Source: Panicum virgatum (Eukaryota > Streptophyta > Magnoliopsida > Poales > Poaceae). Taken from it: a stretch of DNA of 64,000 nucleotides. Position 1 is the stretch's first letter; the number at the start of each line of letters is the position of its first letter. This document shows positions 9,758 to 21,581 of this stretch, one piece after another. Under the pieces are notes generated by a model. It did not search any database. It was not told the DNA's origin and saw only the letters and a list, made by a program, of their open reading frames with translations. The stretch is from positions 2,397,092-2,461,091 of the forward strand of contig NC_053137.1 of NCBI RefSeq assembly GCF_016808335.1, read 5' to 3'. The translations under genes and the position numbers were made by a program.

Positions 9758-10170
9758 CAAGTTGCATTCCCTTGCGATGACTTGCGTTGTCCAGTCGCCA
9801 TCAGCTTTCCAGGATTCACCTCACACTATTGCATTGTTGTGCTGTCTGCGCATGCAAAACTCGGGTATCGGATTTACATCAACCACTCGAGGCAGTCACA
9901 CAGCTATCTCCGAGCAATTATACAGATCAAAGCTGACTATCTGAGACAGTAATGAACAAGATATCCAACTGCCGGGTCCTGTCTTATACAAACTAACATT
10001 ACTTTTTCTCTGCTCTAAAATACGATTTGTTTTAATTTTATCGTAAGTCAAACTTCTAGATCTACTTATGATCGAGTTCATAGCAAAATATATACACCAT
10101 CGGCTACAACATCAAATTAGTTTAACTGAATCCACCATAAAATATGTTATAACAGTACATTTATTTGATA

Positions 10171-10439
10171 GAGAATTTTTACAATGATTGAAAAAAATAA
10201 AAGCCGTGCATCTCACGGAATCGTACAGTGATCAAGATAGGAAGTACCTGAAAGTACCTAGACTAAAGTATCTGGTGGTACAAAAATGTGAGACCCATTA
10301 CCAAAAAAAAGAGGGACTGAATACTAATTCAATTTAATTTTGTAAATAGTCCATAGATCAACGGCCACAAAAAGTTCAACGCAAATTAAAAGTACCTAAA
10401 AGTACCTATTGGTAGTTTACAATCATTGTAACGAAGCTC
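10171..10439. mobile_element. MITE with 20-bp TIR (…TTACAATGATTG)
   Basis: The left terminus ends TTACAATGATTG and the right terminus is its inverted counterpart, matching 16 of 20 positions. TA dinucleotides lie next to the ends. The partner duplication near 36357 runs straight across this position without the insert, which serves as a natural empty site. The interior repeats 'agtacctaaaagtacct' motifs and is non-coding. Confidence 0.65.
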
Positions 10440-10761
10440 TGTATTATAAATGTTAATATATATTTTCTACAATTTAGTTAAACATAAAGAAAATTGCTTC
10501 AGGACAAACATGAAACGCCTTACATAATGAAAGATGAAAGGGGAGAAATATAAGTCCGATAATGCCTGGATGAGCAATCCATACACACACATACAGGTAG
10601 CTATGATAGCTTGATAACTAGCTAGATTAGCACACTATTCTTGCTTGATATTATTAGTTAAAATAGAGTTAAAATTTGTATTAAATAGGGGTAAAATCAT
10701 ATTGACTTGTGAATAGCAGACAAAAAATGAGAGTATAATCGCAATTGCAAAATCATGTTGG

Positions 10762-10912
10762 CTTCCTTTCACCCTGTTATAGCTGAGATATTTTCCTTCA
10801 AGAAGTTGCCTGACAAATGGTTGGCGGAACCGGAAGAAGGTGTCGCGCCGGAGTGGGCAGCCGGACTCCACTTCTATGTTGATTTTGACGCTGAAGCTAC
10901 TATTACCACCAT
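10762..10912 (-). pseudogene. Rx-N-like family copy with large internal deletion
   Basis: Starting at the ATG at 10910-10912 the minus strand encodes MVVIVASA, matching the start of the family. It then jumps within a few codons to VESGCPLRRDTFF and on to PFVRQLLEGKYLSYNRVKG, leaving out about 140 codons. The frame hits a stop at the junction. The upstream leader and intron donor (to about 11150) are retained. Homologous to the deleted copy at 36667-36832. Confidence 0.7.
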
Positions 10913-11069
10913 TAGAGAGGATATAAATCTGATATACCTGCTGAGAATGCAAAACAACGTACACGAGCTACTTCAATTTGACACAGTACAGAAGAAAGAA
11001 AGAAATGTACTAGGGCAGGAATGCTGATAGAAAATGCCAATCCTTCACCTTAGTTTAACTTCATGTTGG

Positions 11070-11150
11070 TTGCTGCAGCCCCGTGCAGCACCAACTGATG
11101 GTAATCACACATCACCTAGCTAGAGGCAGGTATCAGCTACTGATGTGCGA
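11070..11150 (-). promoter_or_regulatory. conserved Rx-N-like leader block
   Basis: This block contains 'caccaactgatggtaatcac' and 'ctagctagaggcaggta', matching the upstream region of the intact gene (8015-8075) and the blocks at 36995-37075 and 39353-39440. It is the 5' leader of the deleted copy just downstream on the minus strand. Confidence 0.5.
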
Positions 11151-11209
11151 TGCTGGCTCTGTCTGCTCCCTGTTGTCCTTCACATCGCATCGGGTGATTG
11201 GCACCAATG

Positions 11210-11490
11210 CAATTAGAAGTATTAAATATTAATTTACTATAAAATTGCATAAATCAAGGTCAATTCGTGAGATGAATCCATTAAACCTAATTAGTCCATA
11301 ATTTGCCCATGTTGTGCTACAGTAAACATATGCCAATGATAGCTTAATTATGCTCAATATAGATTTGCCTCATGAATTAGCTCCGGCTTGTGCAATTAGT
11401 ATTATAATTAGCTCATGTTTAGTCCTCTTTGGTTTCCAAACATCCAATGTGATCCGGACTGAAAATTAGTCCTGCATCCAAACACCCCTG
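11210..11490. mobile_element. MITE-like AT-rich element (paired with 37130-37410)
   Basis: The interior motifs 'cctaattagtccataatttg', 'tgctacagtaaa' and 'tgaattagctcc' are typical of the abundant grass MITEs. The right end has 'tggtttccaaacat'. Because it is present at the same place in both segmental duplicates, the insertion predates the duplication. Boundaries are approximate. Confidence 0.5.
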
Positions 11491-12341
11491 AATTACTCGG
11501 AGAAGAGAGTTGTGTACTGCAAGATGTTTGCTGCCTGGAAATGAGGTGGAAAGCCCGAGGAAATGCCGAAGAAGGCTCCTGCCTTCTGGTACACAGTACC
11601 TCGCTCCTAGGACGCCACTGACCGGGCAGAGACAGGGGATGAGATGGCCGCCTGTAAAGCCACCGGAAATGGCGCGCCACCACGGATTAAGGGTTAGATG
11701 ATCCGACGGCTCAGATCAGTCCGGCTGGAAGCGGGGAGCTGAGTTGGGCCGGTTTGGCGGCCCAACCATCCGCTGCTGGGCTCCGAGCCCAGGCGGGTAG
11801 AGTGGGGTGGCGGCGCGGCTGGGCCGCCTCGACGGCCTGCCTGTCGGTTTTTGGGCTATTAGCCCAGTTAAGTTTAGGCCCTGATTTTATTCTTTTATGC
11901 ATTTTTGAGTTTAATTTTTAGTGTATTCAAGTTTAAATTCATATGAGCATTTAGTGAATTTATTTTGAGCATATTTAACACTGAAAATTATGAGAATTTT
12001 GTGAGTTGCTATTCTGAGTAAATGAAACCAATGTGAATTTTATTCAGAATTGTTTTAGTTTATTTTGAGCATTTATTTAATTTCTGACCAATGTTGTTAT
12101 TAAATAATTGCCATGAGATGTTGATTTTAAATTTAAGTTTATTTTGTTTCTGCTCAACAGTGATGCAAAATTAAGTTTCCGCTGCGTTCTTTATGCTAAG
12201 TTACTTTGTTTCTGCCCAACGGTGATTCAAAGTTTATTCATAAGTTATTCAGTTCCTTTATTTGCTACTGCCCAACGGTGTTGTAAATTGCTTTAAGTTA
12301 TGTTTTATTCTGGCCAATGCTGATTAATTCATTTATTCATT

Positions 12342-13214
12342 ATGTTGTCATTACTGATTAAACTCTATTTATTTCTCTTATACTCAGATCCCACTCCCGC
12401 CAGTATCATTACTTATGTCAATGGTGTGGAGAAGCTGTCAGGCGATAATAAGTTCGCAAAGTGGAGCCGTGAGATCGAGCTGATTTTGGTCATGATGGAT
12501 AAGAATCATTCCATGAGACACCGAGCTCCTGTAGCACCAGTTGCACAAGGGACTGATGACACCACCCTTGCTGAGCGCACTGCTGTTTATGAGAAGGAAA
12601 AGGAGTGTTGGGAGCGCTCTGACAGAGTTGCCCTCATGGTCATGGATTTGACCATCAGTCCCACTATCAGGGGAGCTCTTGAGAAGGAGCCTAAGAGTGC
12701 TAAGAGCTTCATGATGAGCATTGAGGAGTACTTTAAGGGATCTACAAAGTCCAATGCAAGTACCCTCCTGTCCCAGCTCATGTCCGCTAAGTACAATGGA
12801 CAAGGTAATGTTAGGGAGCACATTATGGGGATGGTGGAAATCCGGGATAAGCTTAAGGACCTGGATTGCCCCCTTAATGATGCTACACTGCTTCACCATG
12901 TCATGATCTCCCTCCCACCAGTTTTTGAGCCTTTCAAGGTAAACTACAATGGGAGTGATAAGCAGTGGGACATAACCACACTTGTGTCTAAGTGTGCTCA
13001 AGAGGAACAAAGGCTTCGCTCACAGCACCCTGAGCTTGTGAACCATGTGAGTCAAGATGGTTCTAAGAACAAGAATAAGAGGGTTTTCCGCTCCAAGAAG
13101 GATAAGAAGGGTAAAAAACCCTATGATGGTCCTAAGCAAGATGGCTCTAAGCCCATCATATGTTTCCATTGTCATAAAGAGGGCCATATCACAAAGGACT
13201 GTGATCGCTTCTAG
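12342..13214 (+). CDS. copia element A: Gag
   Basis: A 290-codon frame. After a short start that may be read-through of leader sequence (an AG acceptor-like site precedes the GDP/DPTP codons near 12388), it contains a gag core with VNGVEKLSGDN, SMRHRAP, AEYEKE-like and GNVREHIMGMVEIRDKLKDL segments. A CCHC zinc knuckle (C-x2-C-x4-H-x4-C) lies at about 13161-13202. It ends with TAG at 13212-13214 just after the knuckle, where an intact copia polyprotein would read on. Expected role: the nucleocapsid protein that packages element RNA into particles in the cytoplasm. Confidence 0.8.
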   Translation: MLSLLIKLYLFLLYSDPTPASIITYVNGVEKLSGDNKFAKWSREIELILVMMDKNHSMRHRAPVAPVAQGTDDTTLAERTAVYEKEKECWERSDRVALMVMDLTISPTIRGALEKEPKSAKSFMMSIEEYFKGSTKSNASTLLSQLMSAKYNGQGNVREHIMGMVEIRDKLKDLDCPLNDATLLHHVMISLPPVFEPFKVNYNGSDKQWDITTLVSKCAQEEQRLRSQHPELVNHVSQDGSKNKNKRVFRSKKDKKGKKPYDGPKQDGSKPIICFHCHKEGHITKDCDRF

Positions 13215-15904
13215 GAGTGGTGCATTAAGAATGGTAATGACGACTTAATTTCTATAGTCGATGAGTCCTTTTATGCATATTTTCCATTAAGTACTTGGTG
13301 GATTGATTCAGGTGCCACTGTTCATGTTACTAATTCCCCACAGGGGTTGTCTGGTGCGCGGACTATAAGAAGGGGGACTCGAAAGCTCCGAGTCACAAAC
13401 GGGGTTGAAGCAGAAGTGGTGGCCGTTGGGACTCTTCAGTTATCACTTCACAACGGATTCACTCTTCGTTTATTAGATGTCCTTTATGTTCCATCTATTC
13501 AGAGAAACTTGATTTCTGTTTCTAAGTTAGATCGAGATGGATATTCGTGCACTTTTGGGAACAATAGATGTGTAATAAGTTGTGATGGTGATACAATTTG
13601 TTATGCACCTTTACATGATGAGCTTTATTTATTGTCCTTAAGTAATATCTCTGTGATGAATGTAAGCAAAATCAACCATAAGCGCAAGAGAGGTTATAAT
13701 GAGACTTCGTCAAAATTATGGCACTCACATTTAGGCCATATTTCGAAGGGGAGAATGGAGTGTCTCATTAGAGAAGAGATACTCCCTAAATTAGACTTCT
13801 CTGACTTAGATCAATGCGTTGATTGTATTAATGGAAAATTTGCAAAACAAATTAAAAAGGATGGAGCTAATCGCAGTTCAGGATTACTAGAATTAATTCA
13901 CACTAACATCTGCGGTCCATTTAATGTAAGATCAGTGGATGGGTTTAGTTATTTCATTACATTCACTGATGATTTCTCCTGTTATGGTTATATTTACCCT
14001 ATAAGAGAAAAGTCTGAAGCACTTGATAAGTTTAAAATCTTCAAAGCTGAAGTAGAAAATCAGCATGAGTTGAAGATTAAAGTGGTAAGATCAGACAGAT
14101 GTTGCGAATATTATGGGAGACATGCCACATATGGACAAATCCCCGGTCCCTTTTCTAAGTTCCTACAAGAAAATGGAATAGTAACTCAGTATTCCACTCC
14201 TGGTGAACCTCAGCAAAATAGAGTAGCTGAGAGAAGAAACCGCACTATAATGAACATGATGCGTAGTATGCTCAGCAACTCTACATTGCCAGTGAGCTTA
14301 TGGATGGAAGCGCTAAAGACTGCCGCACACATAAGCAACTGTGTTCCTAGTTAGTCAGTACCTAAGACTCCTTATGAGCTCTGGACAGGTAGGAAACCCA
14401 GTATGAATTATATGCATGTTTGGGGTTGTGCAGCAGAGGCAAAATTATTTAATCCATCCCTTGGAAAATTAGATCTTAAGACAGAAAGCTGCTACTTCAT
14501 TGGCTATCCGGAAAAATCAAAGGGATACAAATTTTATTGTCCTAAGGGTACCACTAAGTTTGTTGAGACAAGGCATGCTTTCTTCTTAGAGGAAAATGGA
14601 TGCTCTAGACAAATTGATCTTGAGGAAATGCGTACTTATGAGACCACTCCGATGACTCAAAATTATTATGTGCCTATGACTCATTTTACAACATCGACTC
14701 AGGTAGTTGATCCTCCAGAAGTTAATGCAGAGAGAACACCTGCCATAAGTGAGCATGAGGATGTGCCTGTAAATAATGAGCATCTAAATGAAATTGTGGA
14801 AGAGCATGAGCATCTAAATGAAATTGTGGAAGAGCCTGCTGAGGAAATACAGGATCGGACCACTGGCGGGACATCAGAGGTTCAACAAGAGCAAGTAGTT
14901 GAACCTGCTCCCATAGTGGAACCACAACCTCTAAGAAGATCGACATGAGAAAGGAAAACAACTGTCTCAGAAGATTTCATGTATTTAAGTGAAGGACACG
15001 ATATGGGAAAGGTTGATGATCCGAACTCGTTTAAGGAAGCGATGAGTAGTGAATACTCCCACAAATAAGAGCTGAAATCCATGAGCACAAATAAGGTTTG
15101 GGACTTGGTAGAAATTCCTGATGGAGCTAAAAAAGTAGGCTGTAAATGGGTCTATAAAACTAAGTATGACTCCAAAGGGAAAATCGAACGATTCAAAGCA
15201 AGACTTGTGGCTAAGGGATTCACACAGAGAGAAGGAATCGATTATACAAAAACCTTCTCGCCTGTCTCAAAGAAAGACTCGTTCAGAATCGTTATGGCTC
15301 TAGTAGCACATTTTGATCTCGAGTTACATCAGATGGATGTTAAGACTGTGTTCCTTAACGGTGATTTGCATGAGAGTGTATACATGGCGCAACCGGAAGG
15401 TTTCGTTATGGAAGGCAAATAACAATTAGGATGCAAACTAAAGAAATCCATTTATGGATTAAAACAAGCGTCCAGACAATGGTACCTTAAGTTTGATGAA
15501 GTAATTAAGAAATCAAGCTTCATTGAAAATGTAGTGGACAATTGCTTACAGCAGCATCTACGATGCAAGCTGAGTTTGTGGCATGTTACGAGGCCGTAGG
15601 GCAAGCTGTGTGGCTTAAGGATTTTATTCCCAGACTAAGAGTGGTAGACATCATAAGTAAACCACTAAGATTATACTGCGATAATAAAGCTGCAGTTTTC
15701 TATGCTAACAACAACAAATCGAGTGGCGCTGCCAAGCACATCGAGATTAAATATTTTGTTGTGAAGGATAGAATCCAAGATCATACAATTGAGTTAGACC
15801 ATATAAGCACTAAGGAAATGCTCGCGGATCCACTAATGAAAGGCTTACCTCCTAATATTTTTCATGAGCTTATTGCCGGCATGGAATTATCGGATAGCCT
15901 GTGA
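13215..15904 (+). pseudogene. copia element A: protease, integrase, RT and RNase H, broken
   Basis: In frame with gag, the protease motif WWIDSGATVHV lies at about 13297-13329. Then come the integrase zinc region (LWHSHLGH) and a catalytic core in which the first acidic position appears replaced (HTNICGPF where HTD is usual), with RSD and the AERRNRT glutamate retained. In-frame stops occur at 14352-14354, 14946-14948, 15066-15068 and 15420-15422. Reverse transcriptase starts at VWDLVEIPDGAKKVGCKW and includes MDVKTVFLNGDL. At about 15541 the frame changes and jumps into the RNase H end (STMQAEFVACYEA), so the YVDD motif and about half of RT are deleted. The remainder ends with a stop at 15904. 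Confidence 0.85.
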
Positions 15905-16068
15905 TCTTGGAAGAGTCATAAGACAACCACCTCCCATTAGTTTGAGTGGTTCTGTGCATTGTAGACAACTGTGTTGCAGTGGGATTCGTTCACTATTGTA
16001 ACTCACTCTTGCATATCTCTACTTTAAAGTATGGCATTAGTTATCGGCCTTTAGACCAAAGGTTTGAA

Positions 16069-16611
16069 TGTTGGATCTTTGGTGGTAAAAAATGCCGGAA
16101 TTCCAGAAAATGAGAAAACGGGAAAAAAGAGGATAAGAACGCCGTTAGATCCCGTTCCGCGCCCTGATCGGAGGCGCAACCGTACACGTGGTTGCGGCCC
16201 CAAGTCGCCCAGCGCCATAATAAATAGTGGGGCCCGGCCTTTGGAAAGTCAGTCTAACTGAGTCCAAACCCTAGCCGCCCCACTACAACCGCCCGATCTA
16301 TGGCGGCGCTGGAGCCTCCTGAAGGCCGTCGCCAACCTGCCGCCGCCATCCCTGGGCAGTGCCGGTGGCGACCCGAAGGGTGGCGGTACCCGCGACGAAC
16401 TCCTTCCACTACGTCGGGTACAACTACGTGAACGACTACGGCCCCTACGTCGCTCTCGTCCCCAACCAAGATGGCCGGAACATCTGCTACGTCTGCGATG
16501 CCACTTCTTCCGGTCTAGATCTACAACTTGTCATTTCATTTGGGTTGTGCTCATGTTGATTAGGTGCTAGATCCTGGAAATGTTTAAGTACTAAGTCATG
16601 TTTTTCCTACA
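16069..16611 (+). repeat. copia element A 3' LTR
   Basis: It follows the purine-rich 'agaccaaagg' and starts TGTTGGATC. It contains a TATA-like 'ataataaatag' near 16212 and GC-rich sequence beyond it. The end is uncertain because no 5' LTR survives for comparison. A short frame near 16359-16559 is not convincing as a gene. Confidence 0.55.
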
Positions 16612-16618
16612 AGCCGCT

Positions 16619-16930
16619 GGCTTCCTTTCATCTTTTGATACACGACAGTTTTCCCTTCAAAAACTTACCTGACAAATGGATAGCGGAACGCGTCTCGGCG
16701 AAGTGGGCAGCCAGATTCCACGTCTGTTATGAACTTGTCTGCACAATCTGCATAGCATTCAAACGTCTGGACAATGGAGGAACTCAGCTGATCCTTGTCT
16801 AATCCAAGCGGAGAAGAGATGGACAAATTTGCAGCACTAGCAATCCTTTGAAGGGAGGAGGAGGAGGAACTCCTTATCAGCACTTGCCCGGCCACTTCAT
16901 GGCCTTCCAGCGCCTGCAGTGTTGGAGTAA
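16619..16930 (-). pseudogene. Rx-N-like family fragment stranded inside the retrotransposon cluster
   Basis: The minus strand encodes LQALEGHEVAGQVLIRSS, SLQRIASAANLSISSPLGL, QTFECYADCADKFITDVESG and YPFVR, matching residues about 85-175 of the intact protein. A stop follows YPFVR. It is more diverged than the 8.4-kb fragment. It lies between copia A and the truncated copia C1, so a piece of the original host locus remains between the two insertions. Confidence 0.75.
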
Positions 16931-18236
16931 TCCTAGTCATGTCAGTAGATGATTATTGTGTGTCTGTTGGTGTTGAGTCATTGTCAGTTGCAGACTTGGA
17001 GTTGGTTAAGTGTCAGAGTCTTTTACTGTTTTTCAGGTCAGTTAGGCAGTAAATAATTCAGATATATAAATAAAAGCATAGAGTCAGAAAATGCTCCGTT
17101 GCGCAGGACCAACTCTCTGTGTTCTTGGGCGCGGCGCAAGTGTCAAGCTCATCAAAGTTGAGAGTAAAGCAGCATAGGCTTACATGTCAAGCTCATCAAA
17201 TTTGATATGAGTCAATCCTGACATTTATGTCTGGAAAAAATATGAAACAATACCCGCATGACGAGGTAAAGTTGGCATAGTGCTAATTCTACATGGCGGG
17301 AGAAAAGTTGTGATGACTAAAATGCTGGTTTATCCCACACTGGGAGAAAAATTTTGGAGTAGCTTTGCTATTCTAGAATTGATCGGGCACTTCTATTGTG
17401 TCAGTGATTAAGCACTCGATGAGTTTAAGAAGAATGAAAAGTTACATACGAACCTCAAAATAAGAATGATATGAGAGCGTTACTTGCAAAAGGTCTTAAA
17501 TAAAGAACTATATTGAGTCCTTAAAGTGAAATGAGGAAAAAAAACTGTCATATGAAATAAAGGACTCTGTTGAGTTCTTAAAGTGAAATGAGTAAAAGGT
17601 ACTCCCATACGAATTAAGAATTACTTTTTTCTGCATGAAGTAATCATGTGGATGAAGTAATTAATTAAAGTTTCCTCATTTACAAAAGTTGTGAATAGTT
17701 TTTGAAATTGTGGCAGAAAAATTCAAGCCACATGTCGAGGGGGAGAAATATGAGACAGTTAAGAAAGACACTCCCCTGTAATGTGTATTGAAAAGTAAGA
17801 GGTGATCTATTAAAGAACGAATGTGACAGTCAGGAGGAGTACAACGGTCACTATATTGATACCCCTATATAAAGAAATAGCTAAATTCCAGTATTTATGC
17901 TGGACGAGCACATATAAAGTTTTTTACAGATAACCCAAATAAAGAGATTTACTGATACGCCATATTTACAAAAGATGGCAAAATCTGGGGGAGCATGTGC
18001 ACTTCGATGATTCAAGAGCAACAAGGTTCTCATGCCAGCTGATGTTGTATACAACACCTGTTGTTAGCTCTCAAAGAAAATGAATAAAGTAAAAAATGAT
18101 CTTGTTATGCAAGATCTCATTAGTCCATTGCCATTTGGCAAAAGGGAGAAGCAACAGCCCTATACAAAGTAAAGAAAATCAAATAGATGTTGATTCCACC
18201 CATTTGAAGAAGTCAAGAGAATTCCATGGGTAGTTC

Positions 18237-18734
18237 ATGGAAAAAGGTGTGATTTCTGAAAGAGTCATCACAGTAGGTTATAATGGACCTACAAAATTTC
18301 AATGTGACTCCAGAGGGAATGTTGAAAAATATATAGCAAAATTTGTGACAAAAGTTTTAGTCAAAGAGAAGAAAGAACATACGGGATACCACAATAGTAA
18401 ATTCATTTATGGATTAAAGAAAGCCACGAGACGGTGCTGTCTGAAGTTTAAATGAAACAATATGAAATTTTGGGTTTTCCAAAGATTGAGGAGGACAATA
18501 ACTTTTAAGGAAAAGTTAAATAATGGGGAATCTAATTTCCACACCGTAAATGAAGATAACATCCTACTTTCTAGTGGTGGTGTTAATGTACTGTTACAGA
18601 TAAAGAATTCTTGTCCTCAAGTTTTGATCTCGGTGATGAGTTTTTCATTCTACGAATTGAGACTCATCGAGATAAAAGAAAGGGGTATTATGGTCACTGC
18701 AAAGGCATACTCAAAAAAGGTTCTAAAGAAATAA
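18237..18734 (+). pseudogene. copia C1: reverse transcriptase remnant
   Basis: Two adjoining frames in the same phase (18237-18455, 18462-18734) carry recognisable copia RT pieces: DSRGNVEKY, an IYGLKKA block, a degraded catalytic box (VNEDNILLSS where YVDDILLAS is expected) and KAYSKKVLKK. Large parts of the domain are missing. The same shortened frames with the same lesions occur in element B at 33747-34244, so the damage predates amplification of this family. Confidence 0.75.
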
Positions 18735-19844
18735 AGTATGCAAATGAGTAAACCTACGCCTGTTCCTATCGTCAAGGGTAATAGTTTTGGGAACCTTAGT
18801 GTTCCAAGAACCAATGTGAAACGGAAATAGTTCCAAATGCTTCAGCTGCTGGAAGCTTTATAGGCGCGCAAGTAAGGAACTTACCCTGACATATTTTGTG
18901 TATCCGGGTTATTTTGGCAAAAGTTCAATCCAGATATATATCACTGGAATAAAATTTAGAATGTCGGCCTCATGCTAAGTTAGAAAGATCAAGTATTCTC
19001 AAAAGATTGTGAGTACAAAAGTAGAACATGTGAAATGTGTAGAGAAATCCACAATTGTCGCTAACTTTCACACTTTGAGGTTTTGTGTGGAAAAGCTCCA
19101 AAATGAATCAATTATCATCAATGTGATGCAAAGACATGGTACAGCATGATACGAGGCCGAGGGACAGGCAAAATGGTTAAGGGAACCTGTACCCGGAGTT
19201 GATAATGGTTGACAACAGCAATAACCATTACAGTAGTTTGCTCCTATGACAACGAGTCAAGTGTGGTGCCAAACATATTGACACAAAGTTATACGTTGTA
19301 AAGGAGAAAGTCCGAAATCATGATGAAATGCATTGTGAGTATAAATGACAGAAAGTGTCTGCGGATCCGCTTGCTAAAGGTTTGCCGCCCAGTGTGTACA
19401 GAGAACACACAGTCGACATGGGTTTATGGTATAGCCTATGTTTTCCGGACGATAAAGGGCCCAAAGTTAAAGTATCTATTTTAGAACCGAGAGGTGTGTT
19501 GTAGCAGTTAAGTCCATCGGCTATTGACCGTGACGATGAGGCATGCTCATATGCACTAATCCGTAATGGAGTAGTGTTGGCGCTCCTTAAGTACCCATTT
19601 TATTATACAATTAGGAGTTGTTTTGGTAAATTCTTCGGGATGATTCATGTACTAACCCGCCACTTGGCACCCGAACTTGACCGTTTTCGATTTTGTCCTG
19701 GATTTTGGAGCATGTTGCATTTTGATAGGAATTTGGACATTTTTGGAGATGTTTTGACGCATGGTTACAACTGGGCTAAGATGAGGAATAAAAGGAAGAA
19801 TCAACACGCAAAAGATGGGACCGAAAGAGGCCAGAAAAGGCCCA

Positions 19845-19879
19845 GGCCGGCCGGCCTGTAGTCCTTGGGCCGGCCGGCC
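19845..19879. repeat. GGCC palindrome pair, 5' LTR
   Basis: Two copies of the perfect palindrome GGCCGGCCGGCC start at 19845 and 19868, 23 bp apart. They lie upstream of the LTR TATA box. CpG-rich. Confidence 0.8.
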
Positions 19880-19977
19880 TAGCCCTTTTCGGAGCCCAAT
19901 CGGTCTCGGTTTTCTTCAGCACGAAGTATGCATTAACCCTAATCTATGTTTTACCAAAACCACCGACTATATCTGCC

Positions 19978-19985
19978 TATAAATA
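19978..19985 (+). promoter_or_regulatory. LTR promoter TATA box
   Basis: TATAAATA within 'gcctataaataccccg', 133 bp after the first GGCC palindrome. The same layout occurs in the internal promoter at 25796-25971. Confidence 0.6.
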
Positions 19986-20779
19986 CCCCGAAGCCGCCAT
20001 CAAAGAGGGGGATCCTGGAGAGATCGCAGAGAAAGAGCATCCAGAGATACATTCGAGTTAGACACAAGAGAAAGGCGACACCGGAGGCCTCATCGTCCCT
20101 CGGCGCCGCTGCAAGTTGGAGGATAGCAAGGGATCCATCCCTTGCAGGAGATTTCGTCACCATGATCGACTACGCTTCGCTTAGCTTCATGGGGTAAAGT
20201 CCTCGTTTGTTCATGGGGTTGTAAGGAGATCTTGAGTTGTAATTGCCGAATCCTTTATGAGATTGATCTATCACGATTCTTGTTGATGATGCTTTGATGC
20301 CTAATAGTTCGCGGCTTGGCTTTGGGTTTGCTTTGCTCTTGCATGGTTTACTTAGATTACATCAACTATCGTGTTCTTGTTGATTCGTTACCGATTATCC
20401 TCGTGTAGTGACAGTATGCGGGAGGGAAAGTTTTTGATCTTAGAACACACCTTTGGTAGATTAGATCTGTTCTTCATTGCTTGGCGATTACATCTCCAGT
20501 GATCCTAGACCCTATGGACAAATGCTCTTCATATCTTGTGCACACGTTTATCATTGCTCACTAGTCTAGATTAGATTAGATTGGTTAGATTGGATCTATT
20601 TCACACTCAATCACTCAATATAGATCTTTTACCAACATCATTAGTGCTTAGTTAAGCATAGTAATACACTTGTTTCGTGGATTGATAAACCTTGGGGGAA
20701 TACTCTAAGGGAAAAGCTACACGATCCGTGCGCTTGCGGTACGTAAATTGGCGCTTTAAGAAGCATCAACAAGCTTTTC

Positions 20780-20797
20780 TGGCGCCGTTGCCGGGGA
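20780..20797 (+). other. primer binding site (tRNA-Asp)
   Basis: TGGCGCCGTTGCCGGGGA begins 8 bp after the 5' LTR. It is complementary to the 3' end of plant tRNA-Asp (CCCCGGCAACGGCGCCA), the primer typical of Athila/Tat elements. Confidence 0.8.
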
Positions 20798-20903
20798 CAA
20801 GCGATTTTGCTACGTTTAACTTTGTATTAATTTTGTTGGTTACTAACACCTAACCTTTTCCCTAGAAAATTTTTGTTTTCTTGTTTTTGTTTTGATTGTC
20901 TAG

Positions 20904-21581
20904 ATGGGCCATCTCATTCAACACGTGGAGGAAGGAGAAAAATCACTAAGGGATTATGCAAGCCCGCGATCGGAGGACTTCGACATGCAAAAATCAGATT
21001 CGGTGTTGCGAGCCACCGAGTACGAGATCAAGCCTCAAATCATCAAGATGGCGGCGGCAAACCCCTTTAGAGGAGATGAGACGGACAACCCATATAGACA
21101 TATCAAGTGGTTCACAATACTATGCAACACGGTACAACAAGACGGAGTTCCGCTAGCTTGGTTTAGATGGAATCTTTTCCCATACTCACTTGCCGAAAAA
21201 GTGAGAAGATGGTTTGCACTTGCATCCTTCGAGGTAAAAGGAAATTGGGATGACTTGATGAAGAAATTTTGCGAGCAGTTCTTTCCGTTAAGCAAGGTTC
21301 AACATATTCGGAAGCAAGTGATCAACTTCGCGCAAGGAGAAGAAGAAGGAATAGATCAAGCATGGGATAGATTCAATGGATTGATTGAACAAGGACCGAA
21401 GCTCGGATTTTCCGGTGAAGTACTCTTGCATACTTTTTATTTTTCCCTAACACCCGAGTGCATGCATTTTGTTCAAATGTGTGCAGGAGGAGATCTCATG
21501 GAGAAAACACTCACGGAAGCCGCCCAACTCCTACAAAAAATCAGCAAGGGTGCGGCCATGCGAAGAGATTGGGAAAAATGA
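20904..21581 (+). CDS. gypsy element: Gag
   Basis: A 225-codon frame starts at the ATG after the leader. A retrotransposon gag core spans residues about 50-200 (NPFRGDETDNPYRHIKWF, LFPYSLAEKVRRWF, EAWDRF-like QAWDRFNGL, LHTFYFSL). A TGA at 21579-21581 stops it in the same phase as the downstream pol frame, so the ancestral product was one continuous polyprotein. Expected role: particle assembly and RNA packaging. No zinc knuckle is visible before the stop. Confidence 0.8.
   Translation: MGHLIQHVEEGEKSLRDYASPRSEDFDMQKSDSVLRATEYEIKPQIIKMAAANPFRGDETDNPYRHIKWFTILCNTVQQDGVPLAWFRWNLFPYSLAEKVRRWFALASFEVKGNWDDLMKKFCEQFFPLSKVQHIRKQVINFAQGEEEGIDQAWDRFNGLIEQGPKLGFSGEVLLHTFYFSLTPECMHFVQMCAGGDLMEKTLTEAAQLLQKISKGAAMRRDWEK

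Larger units (their letters stand above)
9045..11648. repeat. segmental duplication, copy 1 (partner 35612-37560)
   Basis: From 'aagaacacggattcga' near 9051 to 'acaggggatgagatg' ending at 11648 the sequence runs collinear with 35612-37560 at roughly 90% identity by eye. The main differences are MITE insertions present only here (9218-9560 and 10171-10439). The right edge joins the copia leader of the retrotransposon cluster, and the partner copy starts immediately after that cluster, so the two copies flank it. Confidence 0.75.
11649..16611 (+). mobile_element. Ty1/copia element A, 5' truncated and internally deleted
   Basis: The order is leader with repeated 'ctgcccaacggtg' motifs, gag, protease, integrase, partial reverse transcriptase, RNase H end, and a 3' LTR starting TGTTGGATC at 16069. 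The left edge at 11649 cuts into the GC-rich leader; there is no 5' LTR or primer site. The right end is placed at ...CCTACA (16611) only because Rx-N-like genomic sequence begins just after. It is related to elements C1 and B by leader motifs and reverse transcriptase sequence, but its LTR is different. It cannot be autonomous. Confidence 0.75.
19575..20771 (+). repeat. gypsy element 5' LTR
   Basis: Begins TGTTGGCGCTCC and ends GCATCAACA, 1197 bp, equal in length to the 3' LTR. A TATA box (TATAAATA) lies at 19978-19985. A pair of 12-bp GGCC palindromes lies upstream of it at 19845-19856 and 19868-19879. Confidence 0.9.

Noticed and set aside
12438..13010. 190-codon minus-strand frame opposite copia Gag
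   Set aside because: Shadow of the Gag frame, which has a zinc knuckle and family similarity.
16359..16559. 66-codon frame near the copia A LTR
   Set aside because: Lies within LTR sequence, has no motif, and starts in a GC-rich leader-like segment; too weak to call a captured gene.
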